Translations under genes and position numbers: made by a program
Part shown: positions 1 to 7,184 of the stretch, piece by piece
Layout of the letters: every line of letters starts with the position of its first letter
Numbering within the stretch: position 1 is the first letter of the stretch
Source: UBA11574 sp963752565
GTDB taxonomy: Bacteria; Desulfobacterota; Desulfobacteria; Desulfobacterales; UBA11574
DNA: 64,000 bases
Direction of reading: 5' to 3'
Assembly (NCBI GenBank): GCA_963752565.1
Contig: CAVVZC010000013.1
Span: 1 to 64,000, forward strand
The notes under the pieces: model-generated
The model's input: the letters and a program-made list of their open reading frames with translations, nothing else
Database searches by the model: none
What the model was told of the DNA's origin: nothing

Positions 1-2
1 CT

Positions 3-501
3 CTTGCAGATAAAGCTGCGGCCCTTGGTTATTCCCTCATTCAAAATCATCCGTTTATCGATGGGAATAAGCGGATATGCCATGCTGCTATCCCGGAAGT
101 TTCACGTGTTCGAGACGATCATTTGCAAGGCATTTAAGGACATAGCCGTAGTATACTACTGCAAGCACTTGATAACGGGGCAAATGGGTGCCTCGGACTT
201 GCCAGTAGGGTGAAATTTTTTAGAAATTGAACAAAAAGATTTTCAGTACAACTTATAACCTTACAACTTTAAACAAAATTATTAAAAACAGACATTTTTC
301 ATTACTTAAAAAAAACCCTCTCGAAAATTTTCATGAAATATTCGGGCTAAGGATTTGTTTCCTGTCTTAAATGGATATGAAATTGATGCAGCAGTAGTTG
401 ATCAAGAAAAAATTATACTCCAATTGGCAACAGGCAAAATTGAACGAGCTGACCTTGTTCATTGGCTAAAAGGTCATATGATTCGATTCAAACCAGCTTA
501 A
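3..501 (+). pseudogene. doc: Doc (death-on-curing, Fic fold) toxin, split
   Basis: Two pieces of one Doc protein are visible. Frame 3 from base 3 reads LADKAAALGYSLIQ and then the Fic/Doc active-site motif HPFIDGNKR, running into HAAI near base 94. The C-terminal part reads on from base 352 (LNGYEIDAAVVDQEK, then LKGHMIRFKPA) to TAA at 499-501. Between them lie about 255 bases of AT-rich sequence that resembles the left and right parts of the repeat family found at 28.2 and 41.7 kb. Doc toxins normally phosphorylate EF-Tu and pair with a Phd antitoxin; the upstream end, including any phd, lies outside the window. The toxin is very probably inactive. Confidence 0.8.
95..351. mobile_element. 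Degenerate MITE-like repeat inside doc
   Basis: The sequence interrupting doc contains TTTGCAAGGCATTTAAGG, a TATACTACTGCAAGCACTTGATAACG segment related to the CAAGGCACTTAAGGGCGAAGCC...AGCCCTTAATAACG core of the elements at 28214-28496 and 41705-42014, then AAACCCTCT and a right end AAAATTTTCATG...ATTCGGGCTA matching the family right end TTTTCATG...GATTCAGGTA. It is heavily diverged, so it is an old insertion. No coding capacity. Confidence 0.55.
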
Positions 502-582
502 CAGCTGAACCCCGAACCCTGGCCCCTGACCTGTCAGCCACAGTCTTAAGCATCCAGATATTGTGAATAAACGTATAATTTA

Positions 583-600
583 ATGTACGTCCCATAGAAT
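583..600 (+). repeat. 18-bp direct repeat, copy 1
   Basis: ATGTACGTCCCATAGAAT matches 2106-2123 (ATGTACGTCCCGTAGATT) at 16 of 18 positions in the same orientation. The two copies bracket the frameshifted basic protein and the NYN pseudogene. A second nested pair, ATGAGGGGGAAGAAACTTA, occurs at 1139-1157 and 2080-2098. Confidence 0.6.
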
Positions 601-675
601 CACGCTTTTGTTTTTTGAAATTTCCAAGGGAGATGTTGTAAAAAATTTTATTTTGAAATGGACAAGGAGAACTGA

Positions 676-1077
676 ATGAGCCTCAAAAGAAAGATTTATG
701 CGGAAAACCAGAAGAAAGTCGTCGAGGGCAAGATCGCGGTCCGACGGGGCTTTCTCAAAGAGAAAGGTCTGGATAGCGCTGTCATTCAACGAGACGTTTT
801 GATCAGAAAAATGAAGGCCGAGATCCGGAAGGCAAATTACCGGCTGGCAAGCATTGCCGCCCAAGAGAAGTTAAATGCGGATAAAGCTCAAGTAAAAGCA
901 GAAAAGCTGGCCGCGGAAAGAGCCCCCGTAAGGCGACTCCGGCGAAGACCGCCAAGAATGTTAGCGGAAAGAAGTCAAGTAAGGAGAAAAAAGGAGGAGA
1001 AAAAAAAAGTAAGGCCACCGGGGGAAAATGAAGTAAAAGGACAACATTTGCGCGGTGAAAAACATGCACTCATTTAG
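676..1077 (+). pseudogene. Lys/Arg-rich small protein, frameshifted C-terminus
   Basis: The start is supported by AAGGAG twelve bases upstream of the ATG. The first ~75 residues (MSLKRKIYAENQKKVVEG...) look like a real, charged, probably helical protein of unknown family. After the run CCCCC near 925 the annotated frame becomes Arg-rich (RRLRRRPP). One frame over reads KATPAKTAKNVSGKK followed by KEKKGGEKKSKATGGK and a stop near 1027, a typical Lys/Ala/Pro tail of nucleic-acid-binding proteins. A one-base slip at the C run is therefore likely, and the true product would be about 117 residues. The function is unknown; a basic tail suggests DNA or RNA binding (inference). Confidence 0.6.
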
Positions 1078-1202
1078 CCGCATATCAAGCTGGGACCTTC
1101 AGCTTAGCTGAAGGCTTAATAGATTAATTAAATGAGGGATGAGGGGGAAGAAACTTAATAACTGAAGAGCGTCCCCAAGGTTCCCTGAAGGAGGCACGGC
1201 AT

Positions 1203-2025
1203 ATGGTCAGCCAGGTCGAGATCAAGAATATGGCATCGTTGGCGATTTCGAGAATATCGTCGGCGTGAAACACCGACCAGCAAGTTTCTATTCGAAAAAA
1301 TGCTCCAACGCCTGCTGCTCAAGGGGAGCATCGTCGCTCAATAGAAGGCCTACTGCGACTGGGAGCGCTACAAGGAGTTTAAGGAGGTCATGCACGAGGC
1401 CGCCTTCGAATTGATCGAAATCCCCCATATCCGTCAGTCGGGCAAGAATTCGGCCGACATCCGCATGGTGGTCGATGCCCTGGACCTGTGCTATACCAAG
1501 AGCCATGTTGAGACCTTTGTCATTATCAGCGGGGACTCAGATTTTTCGCCTCTGGTGAGCAAGCTACGCGAAAACAACAAGGTGGTCATCGGCTGCGGGG
1601 TGAAAAATTCCTCCTCAAACCTGCTGATATCCAACTGCGATGAGTTCATCTATTACGACGACCTGGTTCGGGAGGAAGAGGCAAAACAGAAAAAGAGCAA
1701 AAAAATAGCCTGTAAACCGGGTCCGGGCCTGACGCCCAAGAAGGGGGACAGTAAAACTGGAGAAGACAAAAAACAAAAGGCCGTGGATGTGATCGTCGAA
1801 ACCGTCGAGGTGCTGATCGCCGAGCGCGGTGAAGCGGACAAGATTTGGGGTTCAATGGTCAAGCAGGCTCTGAAGCGGCGCAAGCCCGGCTTCAATGAAT
1901 CCTATTACGGCTTTCGGACCTTCGGCCAACTGCTGGAAGACGCGCAGTGCCGCGGTCTGCTGGAGCTGGAAAGGGACGAACGCTCCGGCGGCTATATCAT
2001 CCATTTGCCGGCCCACGAGGACTGA
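1203..2025 (+). pseudogene. NYN-domain (LabA/DUF88) + OST-HTH/LOTUS protein, broken
   Basis: A putative RNase-fold protein. The piece from the ATG at 1390 contains the NYN core: IPHIRQSGKNSADIRMVVDALDL, FVIISGDSDFSPLVSKLRE and CDEFIYYDDL, with the acidic SGDSDF motif. A charged linker follows, then a C-terminal OST-HTH/LOTUS-like winged helix (about residues 125-205). Upstream, recognisable N-terminal sequence (an ATG at 1203 with GGAGG before it, DFENIVGVKHRP, FEKMLQRLLLKGSIVAQ, KAYCDWERYKEF) is spread over three frames and contains an in-frame TAG at 1342-1344. So there are at least two frameshifts plus one stop. NYN proteins normally carry the first catalytic Asp in that N-terminal segment, so the 211-residue remainder is unlikely to be active. 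Confidence 0.85.
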
Positions 2026-2105
2026 CCCGGAAAAGTGTCGTACACCGCTATCATCGTGATTGAATCGGGTAAAGAAGGAATGAGGGGGAAGAAACTTATA
2101 AACTT

Positions 2106-2123
2106 ATGTACGTCCCGTAGATT
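2106..2123 (+). repeat. 18-bp direct repeat, copy 2
   Basis: Partner of 583-600. It ends three bases before the left inverted repeat of the IS4-family element, so the IS inserted next to it. Confidence 0.6.
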
Positions 2124-2126
2124 ATA

Positions 2127-3725
2127 ACTCAAGTTTCGCACCCCCGATTAAGGGTTTGGCGAGATAAATTACTACTGATATCACTTCTTTTTATATAGAA
2201 AAGGACTCACTTTTGTGGTATGTTAACTACACGACATAATTAAACATTCACACAAAAGGAGTCCTCAAACCATGTGTATCACAAATCGCACAAAGTTCAA
2301 GGGAGAAATTGAAAATTACCTGCGAAACGGCCATAGTAGCTTTGACTCAAAGATCGATCAGATATTTTCTTGTCTTAAGGTCAAAACATGGTTAAGTCGC
2401 ACCAACATCATTAAAAAAGATGGCTACCATGCATCGCATCTGCTTTTTGTACTGTTTATGTTGCCGATTTTTAAGATTAATTCTGTTCATGGTTTTTGCA
2501 AAAAGCACTGGCATCATTGGTCAATCAGTAAAAAAGACACTTTCTACAGATTCAAGCATAACGCCTACCGATGGCGTACATTTATGTATAAACTAATGAG
2601 CCAGATTTCAAAGGCAGTAGCCTTTGAGAAAGGCTCGATTAAAGAGCGATATTTCATTGTTGATGACTCTGTGATCGCCAAAAGAGGTAAGCATATCGAA
2701 AATGTCTCTTTCCATTATGACCATAGCATCGGTAAGACGGTACTAGGTTATTGTATTGTCACCCTTGGTATGTTTACCGGCAAAGGATTTTATCCCATCG
2801 ACTTTGCCTACAATTTTGGCCAAAAGCGGCACAGCGACAGCCCGGATGAAAACATCGGTGATCCCAGAAGCATCAGCGGCCAACGAAGTTTTGAAGCCAA
2901 GCACTATTCCAAATTAGATCTGGCGTTGATGATGATCGAGCGTGCTATTAATAATGGCTTTACAGCCAGATACGTTTTGTTTGATAGCTGGTATGCTTGG
3001 CCGGCGGTGATCAAAAAAGTACGTGCTATAAAAGATGATCTTCATGTCATTTGTCGGCTCAAGGAAAATCCGAGCAAATATCACTATCAGGGCAAACGCT
3101 ATCGGCTCTCTGAGCTTTACCAAAAAGTTAAATCTCAGCTTAAAAAAGATCACAAAACAGGCCTTTTGCTAAAACGAGTAACCGTAAAACTGCCCGATTG
3201 TGATGAAGAATCTGTTATCGTGTTTGCCAAGGGTTATCGTGAACCCAAAAAAGATAACCTCAAAGGAAAAAAGAAAACCAAAGAGTCCAAATGGGATGCT
3301 TTTCTTTCTACCGATAACCGTTTGCATGCTTCATCTATCATCAAGAAGTATATTAAACGCTGGCCCGTAGAGGTCTGCTTTAAAGAATGCAAGCAACTGC
3401 TTGGTCTTGGCAAAGAACAAAGCAATAGTTTTAACGCTCAGGTGTTTTCGACTACCGCCAGCTTTATGCGCTACAGCCTGATCAGTTACTTAAATGAAAC
3501 CGAACGTCACTCAACATTGGGTAGTTTGTTTGAAACCCTTGTCGATGATACGGCGGTAACTACTTACGCACAAAGACTGTGGGATTTCTTCCAAGGTCTT
3601 TTTAAAACCAGTTTTTCAAAGATCTTTGATCTGTTTAACATTAAAGACGACTTTCAGCCCTATTTGGAATCACTTACTCATGCTTTAAAAGCATCTACAC
3701 CGATTATAGGGTGCGAAACTTGAGT
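2127..3725 (+). mobile_element. IS4-family insertion sequence, complete (~1.6 kb)
   Basis: The element is bounded by inverted repeats: ACTCAAGTTTCGCACCC at 2127-2143 and the reverse complement GGGTGCGAAACTTGAGT at 3709-3725. It carries one intact transposase gene. No convincing target duplication is seen in the immediate flanks (ATTATA on the left, AATAAT on the right), which may mean later rearrangement. It interrupts a MinD-like gene on its right side; the missing 3' part of that gene is not found on the left. End-like relics (AACTCAAGTTTCGTACCC at 15016, GTGCCAAACTTGAGTA at 20687) suggest older related insertions. Confidence 0.9.
2272..3723 (+). CDS. IS4-family DDE transposase
   Basis: 483 residues, full length for this group. 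The catalytic triad can be placed: D131/D132 in FIVDDSVIAKRG, D238 in VLFDSWYAWP, and the glutamate of the IS4 YREK signature Y-x2-R-x3-E-x6-K at Y360-R363-E367-K374 (YIKRWPVEVCFKECK). An AAAGGAG sits just upstream of the ATG. The stop codon lies inside the right inverted repeat. No frameshift or internal stop is seen, so the element may still be active. Confidence 0.95.
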   Translation: MCITNRTKFKGEIENYLRNGHSSFDSKIDQIFSCLKVKTWLSRTNIIKKDGYHASHLLFVLFMLPIFKINSVHGFCKKHWHHWSISKKDTFYRFKHNAYRWRTFMYKLMSQISKAVAFEKGSIKERYFIVDDSVIAKRGKHIENVSFHYDHSIGKTVLGYCIVTLGMFTGKGFYPIDFAYNFGQKRHSDSPDENIGDPRSISGQRSFEAKHYSKLDLALMMIERAINNGFTARYVLFDSWYAWPAVIKKVRAIKDDLHVICRLKENPSKYHYQGKRYRLSELYQKVKSQLKKDHKTGLLLKRVTVKLPDCDEESVIVFAKGYREPKKDNLKGKKKTKESKWDAFLSTDNRLHASSIIKKYIKRWPVEVCFKECKQLLGLGKEQSNSFNAQVFSTTASFMRYSLISYLNETERHSTLGSLFETLVDDTAVTTYAQRLWDFFQGLFKTSFSKIFDLFNIKDDFQPYLESLTHALKASTPIIGCET

Positions 3726-4205
3726 AATAATTTTATCATCTCGGGAAAAAGCGCGAACCTCTCTAATTAGAGTCGGAGACAGGGCTTCGCCCACCCTTAC
3801 TTTTCCGTGAACAAATTCCAATCCATTAAAAAAACCCTTCTGAATAATACCCAGTTCTCTACCTGTTTCTTTAATGGCGCCTTCGGGACAAACGGCCATG
3901 CATCCACCACAACTATGGCATCGTTCAGGAAAAGATAAAACCGTATCCCCGATGACCACGATAGCCTTGAATTGACATATTTCAATACACTTTCCACAAA
4001 GGTTACATTTTTTCTCATCCACCTTGGGGACAGGTGTTGTAATGGTTTCAGTTCTTTTGAATGTGGGGCGGACAAAAAAGTGAGCGTTGGGTTCCTCAAC
4101 GTCACAGTCGAGGAGCTGAACACCTTCACCAATCGACAGGGCCAGGTTGGTGGCCACTGTTGTTTTACCGGTTCCGCCTTTACCGCTGGCGATACTTATA
4201 ATCAT
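3726..4205 (-). pseudogene. MinD-like ATPase with inserted 2x[4Fe-4S] ferredoxin, truncated by IS
   Basis: The N-terminus has the deviant Walker A motif GKGGTGKTT at residues 8-16 and LLDCDVEEPNAH, then a bacterial-ferredoxin insertion with CNLCGKCIEIC and CHSCGGCMAVCPEGA. This is the arrangement of the MRP/NBP35-like ATPases that accompany NifX-like proteins in anaerobes and probably handle Fe-S or Mo cofactors. Full-length members have roughly 280-290 residues. Here native sequence stops after about residue 160 at the right end of the IS, which adds about 15 foreign residues to a stop at 3678. The later Walker B and switch regions are missing, so the protein should be inactive. Confidence 0.85.
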
Positions 4206-4226
4206 AACATTTTACTCTATTAAACC

Positions 4227-4303
4227 CCATCTACCCCTCAATTTCGAATGGAGGTAATATGCCATTTAAGTTAAGCTTTGGGTTCTTATCGAGGGGCAGA
4301 TGG
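4227..4303. other. Long-loop inverted repeat between minus-strand genes
   Basis: CCATCTACCCCTCA at 4227-4240 and CGAGGGGCAGATGG at 4290-4303 can pair as a roughly 13-bp stem with one mismatch. It lies between the acetyltransferase gene and the truncated ATPase gene. No U-tract follows on the minus strand, so it is not a standard terminator. A processing or attenuation hairpin, or a small repeat, is possible. Confidence 0.35.
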
Positions 4304-4418
4304 AGCACACACGTATTCCTTTCGTTCATCTGAAGTTTTATTAAGTAAAAAGAAAAATGTTGTTAGGGGAATAGAAGGTTTTCTACTCGCAACCTCAATC
4401 CTTGTTCCAAAACTGCGT

Positions 4419-5021
4419 CTAGAAATCATAATCATAGGCATCGTCGTGAGGCGGCCTGACGTCTTTCATCATAACCGCTACATCCAAAGGCATGTTTTCC
4501 CTGTCCTTCACCATGTTCGGAATCAGTGCAGCACGATAAAACCCTACTCTGTTAAAAGCATGGATTGCGGCAGTGTTGATGTCGGGAACTTCGGCAATAA
4601 GTTTTTCGATCCCGAGTTTGTACGCGATGTCCACGAGCTCTTCAATCATCAGATGTCCCAGACCCACATTCCGGTAGTCTCTGTGAACGAAAATTCGAAC
4701 CGTACCCAGGTGGTGTTTCCAGCCGGATCGACGGCGATTAATCGTGGCATCGGCAATAATGGCGTCATCTTTTATCGCCAAAATGGGCAGTGTCTTTTCG
4801 TAGTCAAGGTTTTTCGCCCATTTTTCAACCACAAGTCGGCTACCGACATCATCGCGCAGATACCGTGCAACGTCTCTGACAACCCCTTTGAAAAACTCGT
4901 ACAATGCATCCTGGTCTTCTGCCACCATGGGGCGCAGAAGAACCTTAGTTCCGTCTTTAAGCTGAGTTTCTTTCCGATACGTGTCAATATCTATCTTCGG
5001 ATAGATGGATTCATCCAACAT
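4419..5021 (-). CDS. GNAT-family N-acetyltransferase
   Basis: The start at the ATG giving MLDESIYPKIDIDTY is preferred because AGGAGG lies eight bases before it; a GTG three codons upstream lacks this. 200 residues. The acetyl-CoA-binding region is seen in VRIFVHRDYRNVGLGHLMIEEL (the RxxGxG/A loop, about residues 120-135), followed by AAIHAFNRVGFYRA typical of motif B. The acceptor substrate cannot be told from sequence. It lies upstream, on the same strand, of the truncated MinD-like gene, with an intervening hairpin. Confidence 0.85.
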   Translation of the reverse strand: MLDESIYPKIDIDTYRKETQLKDGTKVLLRPMVAEDQDALYEFFKGVVRDVARYLRDDVGSRLVVEKWAKNLDYEKTLPILAIKDDAIIADATINRRRSGWKHHLGTVRIFVHRDYRNVGLGHLMIEELVDIAYKLGIEKLIAEVPDINTAAIHAFNRVGFYRAALIPNMVKDRENMPLDVAVMMKDVRPPHDDAYDYDF

Positions 5022-5204
5022 AAAGATCACCTCCTTTCATCCCTTTAGGATTAGTGAATGTACTTCTCTCCCCTAACGCAAACTATTATCTTTCCAATTT
5101 TCAAGTTTTATCCAAGTCTTTCAATTTGTTTCGCTTTACAACAGCTCGGATCTGACCTGTTTTGAATCTTAAAATTTCAACACGTCTTTATTAAATTATC
5201 ACGT

Positions 5205-5227
5205 AAAATTTTCATGCAAGATTAAGG
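5205..5227. repeat. Relic end of the ACCTGAATYTT repeat family
   Basis: AAAATTTTCATGCAAGATTAAGGT resembles the right end TTTTCATGCAAGATTCAGGT of the elements at 28.2, 41.7 and 39.7 kb. No matching left end was found, so this looks like a remnant. The surrounding gap 5022-5361 holds no other convincing gene. Confidence 0.45.
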
Positions 5228-5361
5228 TATTAAGCGTGTTGATACGCCGCCTCCATTTCCCGGCGATCCGCGATATCCATCAGGACCCTTTCCCTCTCTG
5301 GTATCCTCTCCATTCCTCATCCTTTTGCTGGGCTCCTTTTATTTCAGCACTTTTTGAAAAC

Positions 5362-5727
5362 CTATGGTGTGTTGCTTTGATCAAGATGGTTAATTTTTCC
5401 TCCCGGCATGAAAAACCCTGAATTCAACAGAACACCTTGCAGATAAGCCTCCAAAACTTTTTCTGCCGGACCGGATATTCCCGAGATAACCTTAATTTCG
5501 GACGCCGTGAGCATCCCCGACAATTGACGTGATACGCCCCCGCAAATCAGAACATTGATATTAAGCCCCTGGATAAAATGATACCGTCGAGGTATATCCT
5601 TTTCTAACAGAAAGGCTTCAAAACGAGAGACTTCCTTTTGAGTCTCGCTTTCAATGATTAGCAATTTAGATGCCGTATCGAGTAACGGTGAAACTTTATC
5701 ATCCCAGATTGGAACTGCTATCCTCAT
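5362..5727 (-). CDS. NifX/NifB-type dinitrogenase iron-molybdenum cofactor family protein
   Basis: 121 residues from MRIAVPIWDDKVSPLLDTA. This ATG is the family start; the longer open frame upstream adds unrelated sequence. Family marks are the N-terminal MRIAVP strand, KVSPLLDTASKLLI and INVLICGGVSRQLSG (the conserved cofactor-pocket region). Members bind or transfer metal clusters, such as the FeMo-cofactor precursor in nitrogenase systems, but most in sulfate reducers have unknown partners and no nif genes are visible here. It is followed downstream by the acetyltransferase and the MinD-like gene, a usual pairing for iron-sulfur accessory functions. Confidence 0.85.
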   Translation of the reverse strand: MRIAVPIWDDKVSPLLDTASKLLIIESETQKEVSRFEAFLLEKDIPRRYHFIQGLNINVLICGGVSRQLSGMLTASEIKVISGISGPAEKVLEAYLQGVLLNSGFFMPGGKINHLDQSNTP

Positions 5728-5992
5728 AAAAGATACCCCCTGCCGCAACACACTCGCACACTTCACCCATGTCCCTGCCACTTGTAAATGCTGCTCTACC
5801 ACCAGCAGTCCAATTTTGTCTTTTCACTCCCGTACTTTGACTGCTCCAAGTGCTGTGATCGGCAACATTGCTTTGCCGGACAGGGTTAGATTCTACCTTT
5901 ATACTTTTCCACTTCCTTGAAATGGATTGATCTTCAATCCAACGCTTCTTCTCGCTTTGAACAGCTCGGACAAACGTTGGAAAAGTGCTTTT

Positions 5993-6160
5993 TTAGAACT
6001 CTTCTTCAACTTCAAGTTCTACGTGACACTTATCGCACTCTTTTTTATATCCCTTTTGTTTGGGGGGAATATTTCTGCCTGCATGGATCTCGAAATCGGT
6101 CTCTTCCTCATAACACGTATCGCATAAAGTCTTACCTTTATATAAAATTCCAACTCCCAT
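5993..6160 (-). CDS. 55-residue CxxC zinc-binding-type protein
   Basis: A short gene reading MGVGILYKGKTLCDTCYEEE...ECDKCHVELEVEEEF, with a strong AAAGGAGGTTAATC before the ATG. Two CxxC pairs (C13/C16 and C42/C45) make a rubredoxin-knuckle or zinc-ribbon pattern. Frames past the stop stay readable (one gives a further CPSC, another about 30 more residues), so a slip in the A-run at the stop cannot be excluded. It sits in the NifX/MinD block. Function unknown; a metal-binding adaptor is plausible. Confidence 0.65.
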   Translation of the reverse strand: MGVGILYKGKTLCDTCYEEETDFEIHAGRNIPPKQKGYKKECDKCHVELEVEEEF

Positions 6161-6224
6161 GATTAACCTCCTTTATTTAATAAACGGGTATAGGAAATCT
6201 GGTCCTACCGTACATCACACTTAG

Positions 6225-6436
6225 CTACTTCCCGCCGCCCCTATCCAAGCGACGGCCCATTTCCATGCCGCGACCTGCCCCCATACCGCGGCCTAATCCT
6301 TTAACAGTCAACTCGCTGTGTTCAGATACTTTAACCTTTCATCTGTTTCGACCAATAAAAAATATGCGCATCGGCCGAATCTCGGGTCGATCAGCGAGTC
6401 AAGATCCTTGCCACTTGAACTAACCGCTATTTTCAT
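6225..6436 (-). pseudogene. Second NifX-like protein, internally deleted and frameshifted
   Basis: The start ATG at 6436 gives MKIAVSSSGKDLDSLIDPRFGRCAYFL, the standard opening of NifX-type proteins that bind Fe-Mo-type clusters. After about 42 residues the frame stops at TGA. One frame over, reading continues as SELTVKGLGRGMGAGRGMEMGRRL to TAG at 6225-6227, a Gly/Arg/Met tail seen on these proteins. The central half of the ~110-residue domain is missing, so this is a remnant. It is the first gene behind the sigma-54 promoter at 6542-6557. Confidence 0.75.
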
Positions 6437-6541
6437 GGTTAAATTCCCTTTCACTGGGTATTGTTCGTTGATATTTCTGGTTAGCTCGGAGAAGTTCTGG
6501 CAGCAACAGGTGAATAGCCCGATAGTTTAGGTAGTATAGAC

Positions 6542-6557
6542 AGCACTATTCATGCCA
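6542..6557 (-). promoter_or_regulatory. Sigma-54 promoter (-24/-12)
   Basis: On the minus strand this reads TGGCATGAATAGTGCT: GG and GC dinucleotides with the exact ten-base spacing of the sigma-54 consensus TGGCACN5TTGCW. It points at the NifX-like remnant at 6436 about 100 bases away and has TTGCAT-type palindromes 120-360 bases upstream, the usual enhancer distance. Confidence 0.7.
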
Positions 6558-6611
6558 TATTGGAGAAGGATGAGCAGATAGAAATAACCTATTGAATTAA
6601 AAAATATAATC

Positions 6612-6627
6612 TGGAAAAAAAATTGCT
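6612..6627 (+). promoter_or_regulatory. Sigma-54-like sequence, plus strand, no gene behind it
   Basis: TGGAAAAAAAATTGCT has correctly spaced GG and GC elements. No plus-strand gene follows for several kilobases, so if active it would make an antisense or small RNA; it may be chance. Confidence 0.35.
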
Positions 6628-6655
6628 CTTGAAAGATTTAGGGCGCCCCTTACTG

Positions 6656-6700
6656 TTGCATGATTGCAGTGCAAGCCTTGCATAAATGCAATATTGCAAG
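6656..6700. promoter_or_regulatory. Candidate enhancer-binding palindromes
   Basis: The 14-bp perfect palindrome TTGCATAAATGCAA lies at 6678-6691, next to the related TTGCATGATTGCAGTGCAA (6656-6674) and a further TTGCAA (6694-6699). They lie about 100-160 bases upstream of the sigma-54 promoter at 6542-6557. Similar sites occur at 6879-6907 and 11631-11676. Confidence 0.6.
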
Positions 6701-6878
6701 GTTCATGAGTCACGTCCAAATCAATAAGGAGATCTTTTATGGAACTCTCAATTAATTTGTGTATTTTTTTTCGATCATTATCTGAACGTATTCTCGACGG
6801 GAGCACTAAAAGATATAACCAATTGAATATTTGATAGATAAACTTGGAAAATTCGATTTAGGGAAGGTTAAACCAATC

Positions 6879-6907
6879 TTGCATTGCTGCATAAATGCAA
6901 TGCGATA
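6879..6907. promoter_or_regulatory. Candidate enhancer-binding palindrome
   Basis: Contains TGCATAAATGCA inside a wider inverted repeat GCATTGC...GCAATGC. It shares the TTGCAT-N-ATGCAA design with the site at 6678-6691 and lies just past the 3' end of the zinc-ribbon gene ending at 6923. Confidence 0.5.
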
Positions 6908-6922
6908 ATGATATTTCAAAAA

Positions 6923-7144
6923 TTATGATGCTGAGGGAACAATGTATGCGCAATGCTCTTTAATCTTGTCTTTTTCATTCAAATTTTCCAGATAACTTTC
7001 AGTATATCCACAAATAATACAAATATAATCTTCAAGACGGACTCCAGTATTAAACCCAATCACAAGGCTGCCCCTGTATCCTCCAGGAAAGTTTCTTTTG
7101 AAAACTGACGCTGATTTACATTTTGGACATATTCCTGATTTCAT
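6923..7144 (-). CDS. Small zinc-ribbon protein
   Basis: 73 residues with two CxxC knuckles, CPKCKS near the start and CIICGYTESY in the middle: a classic four-Cys zinc ribbon. AAGGA lies eight bases before the ATG. It is a paralogue of the 81-residue protein at 17724-17969, which has the same CPKC...C..CGY layout followed by a short helical tail. The role is unknown. Its place between the universal stress gene and the NifX block suggests co-regulation with the redox genes. Confidence 0.75.
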   Translation of the reverse strand: MKSGICPKCKSASVFKRNFPGGYRGSLVIGFNTGVRLEDYICIICGYTESYLENLNEKDKIKEHCAYIVPSAS

Positions 7145-7184
7145 GGTACATTCCTTTCCTATGGGATAACTCTAAAAGATATTT

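Noticed and set aside
4..213. 69-codon open frame at the left edge
   Set aside because: It is out of frame with the clear Doc motif HPFIDGNKR in the same bases.
4278..5048. 256-codon plus-strand frame
   Set aside because: Lies antisense to the GNAT gene, which has good motifs and a ribosome site; no family features of its own.
5230..5345. Very short minus-strand reading (about 27 codons, MERIPERERVLMDIADRR) behind the NifX-like gene
   Set aside because: Too short and unsupported; no clear ribosome site.
6597..6806. 69-codon minus-strand frame
   Set aside because: Covers the sigma-54 promoter palindromes; no ribosome site or family.
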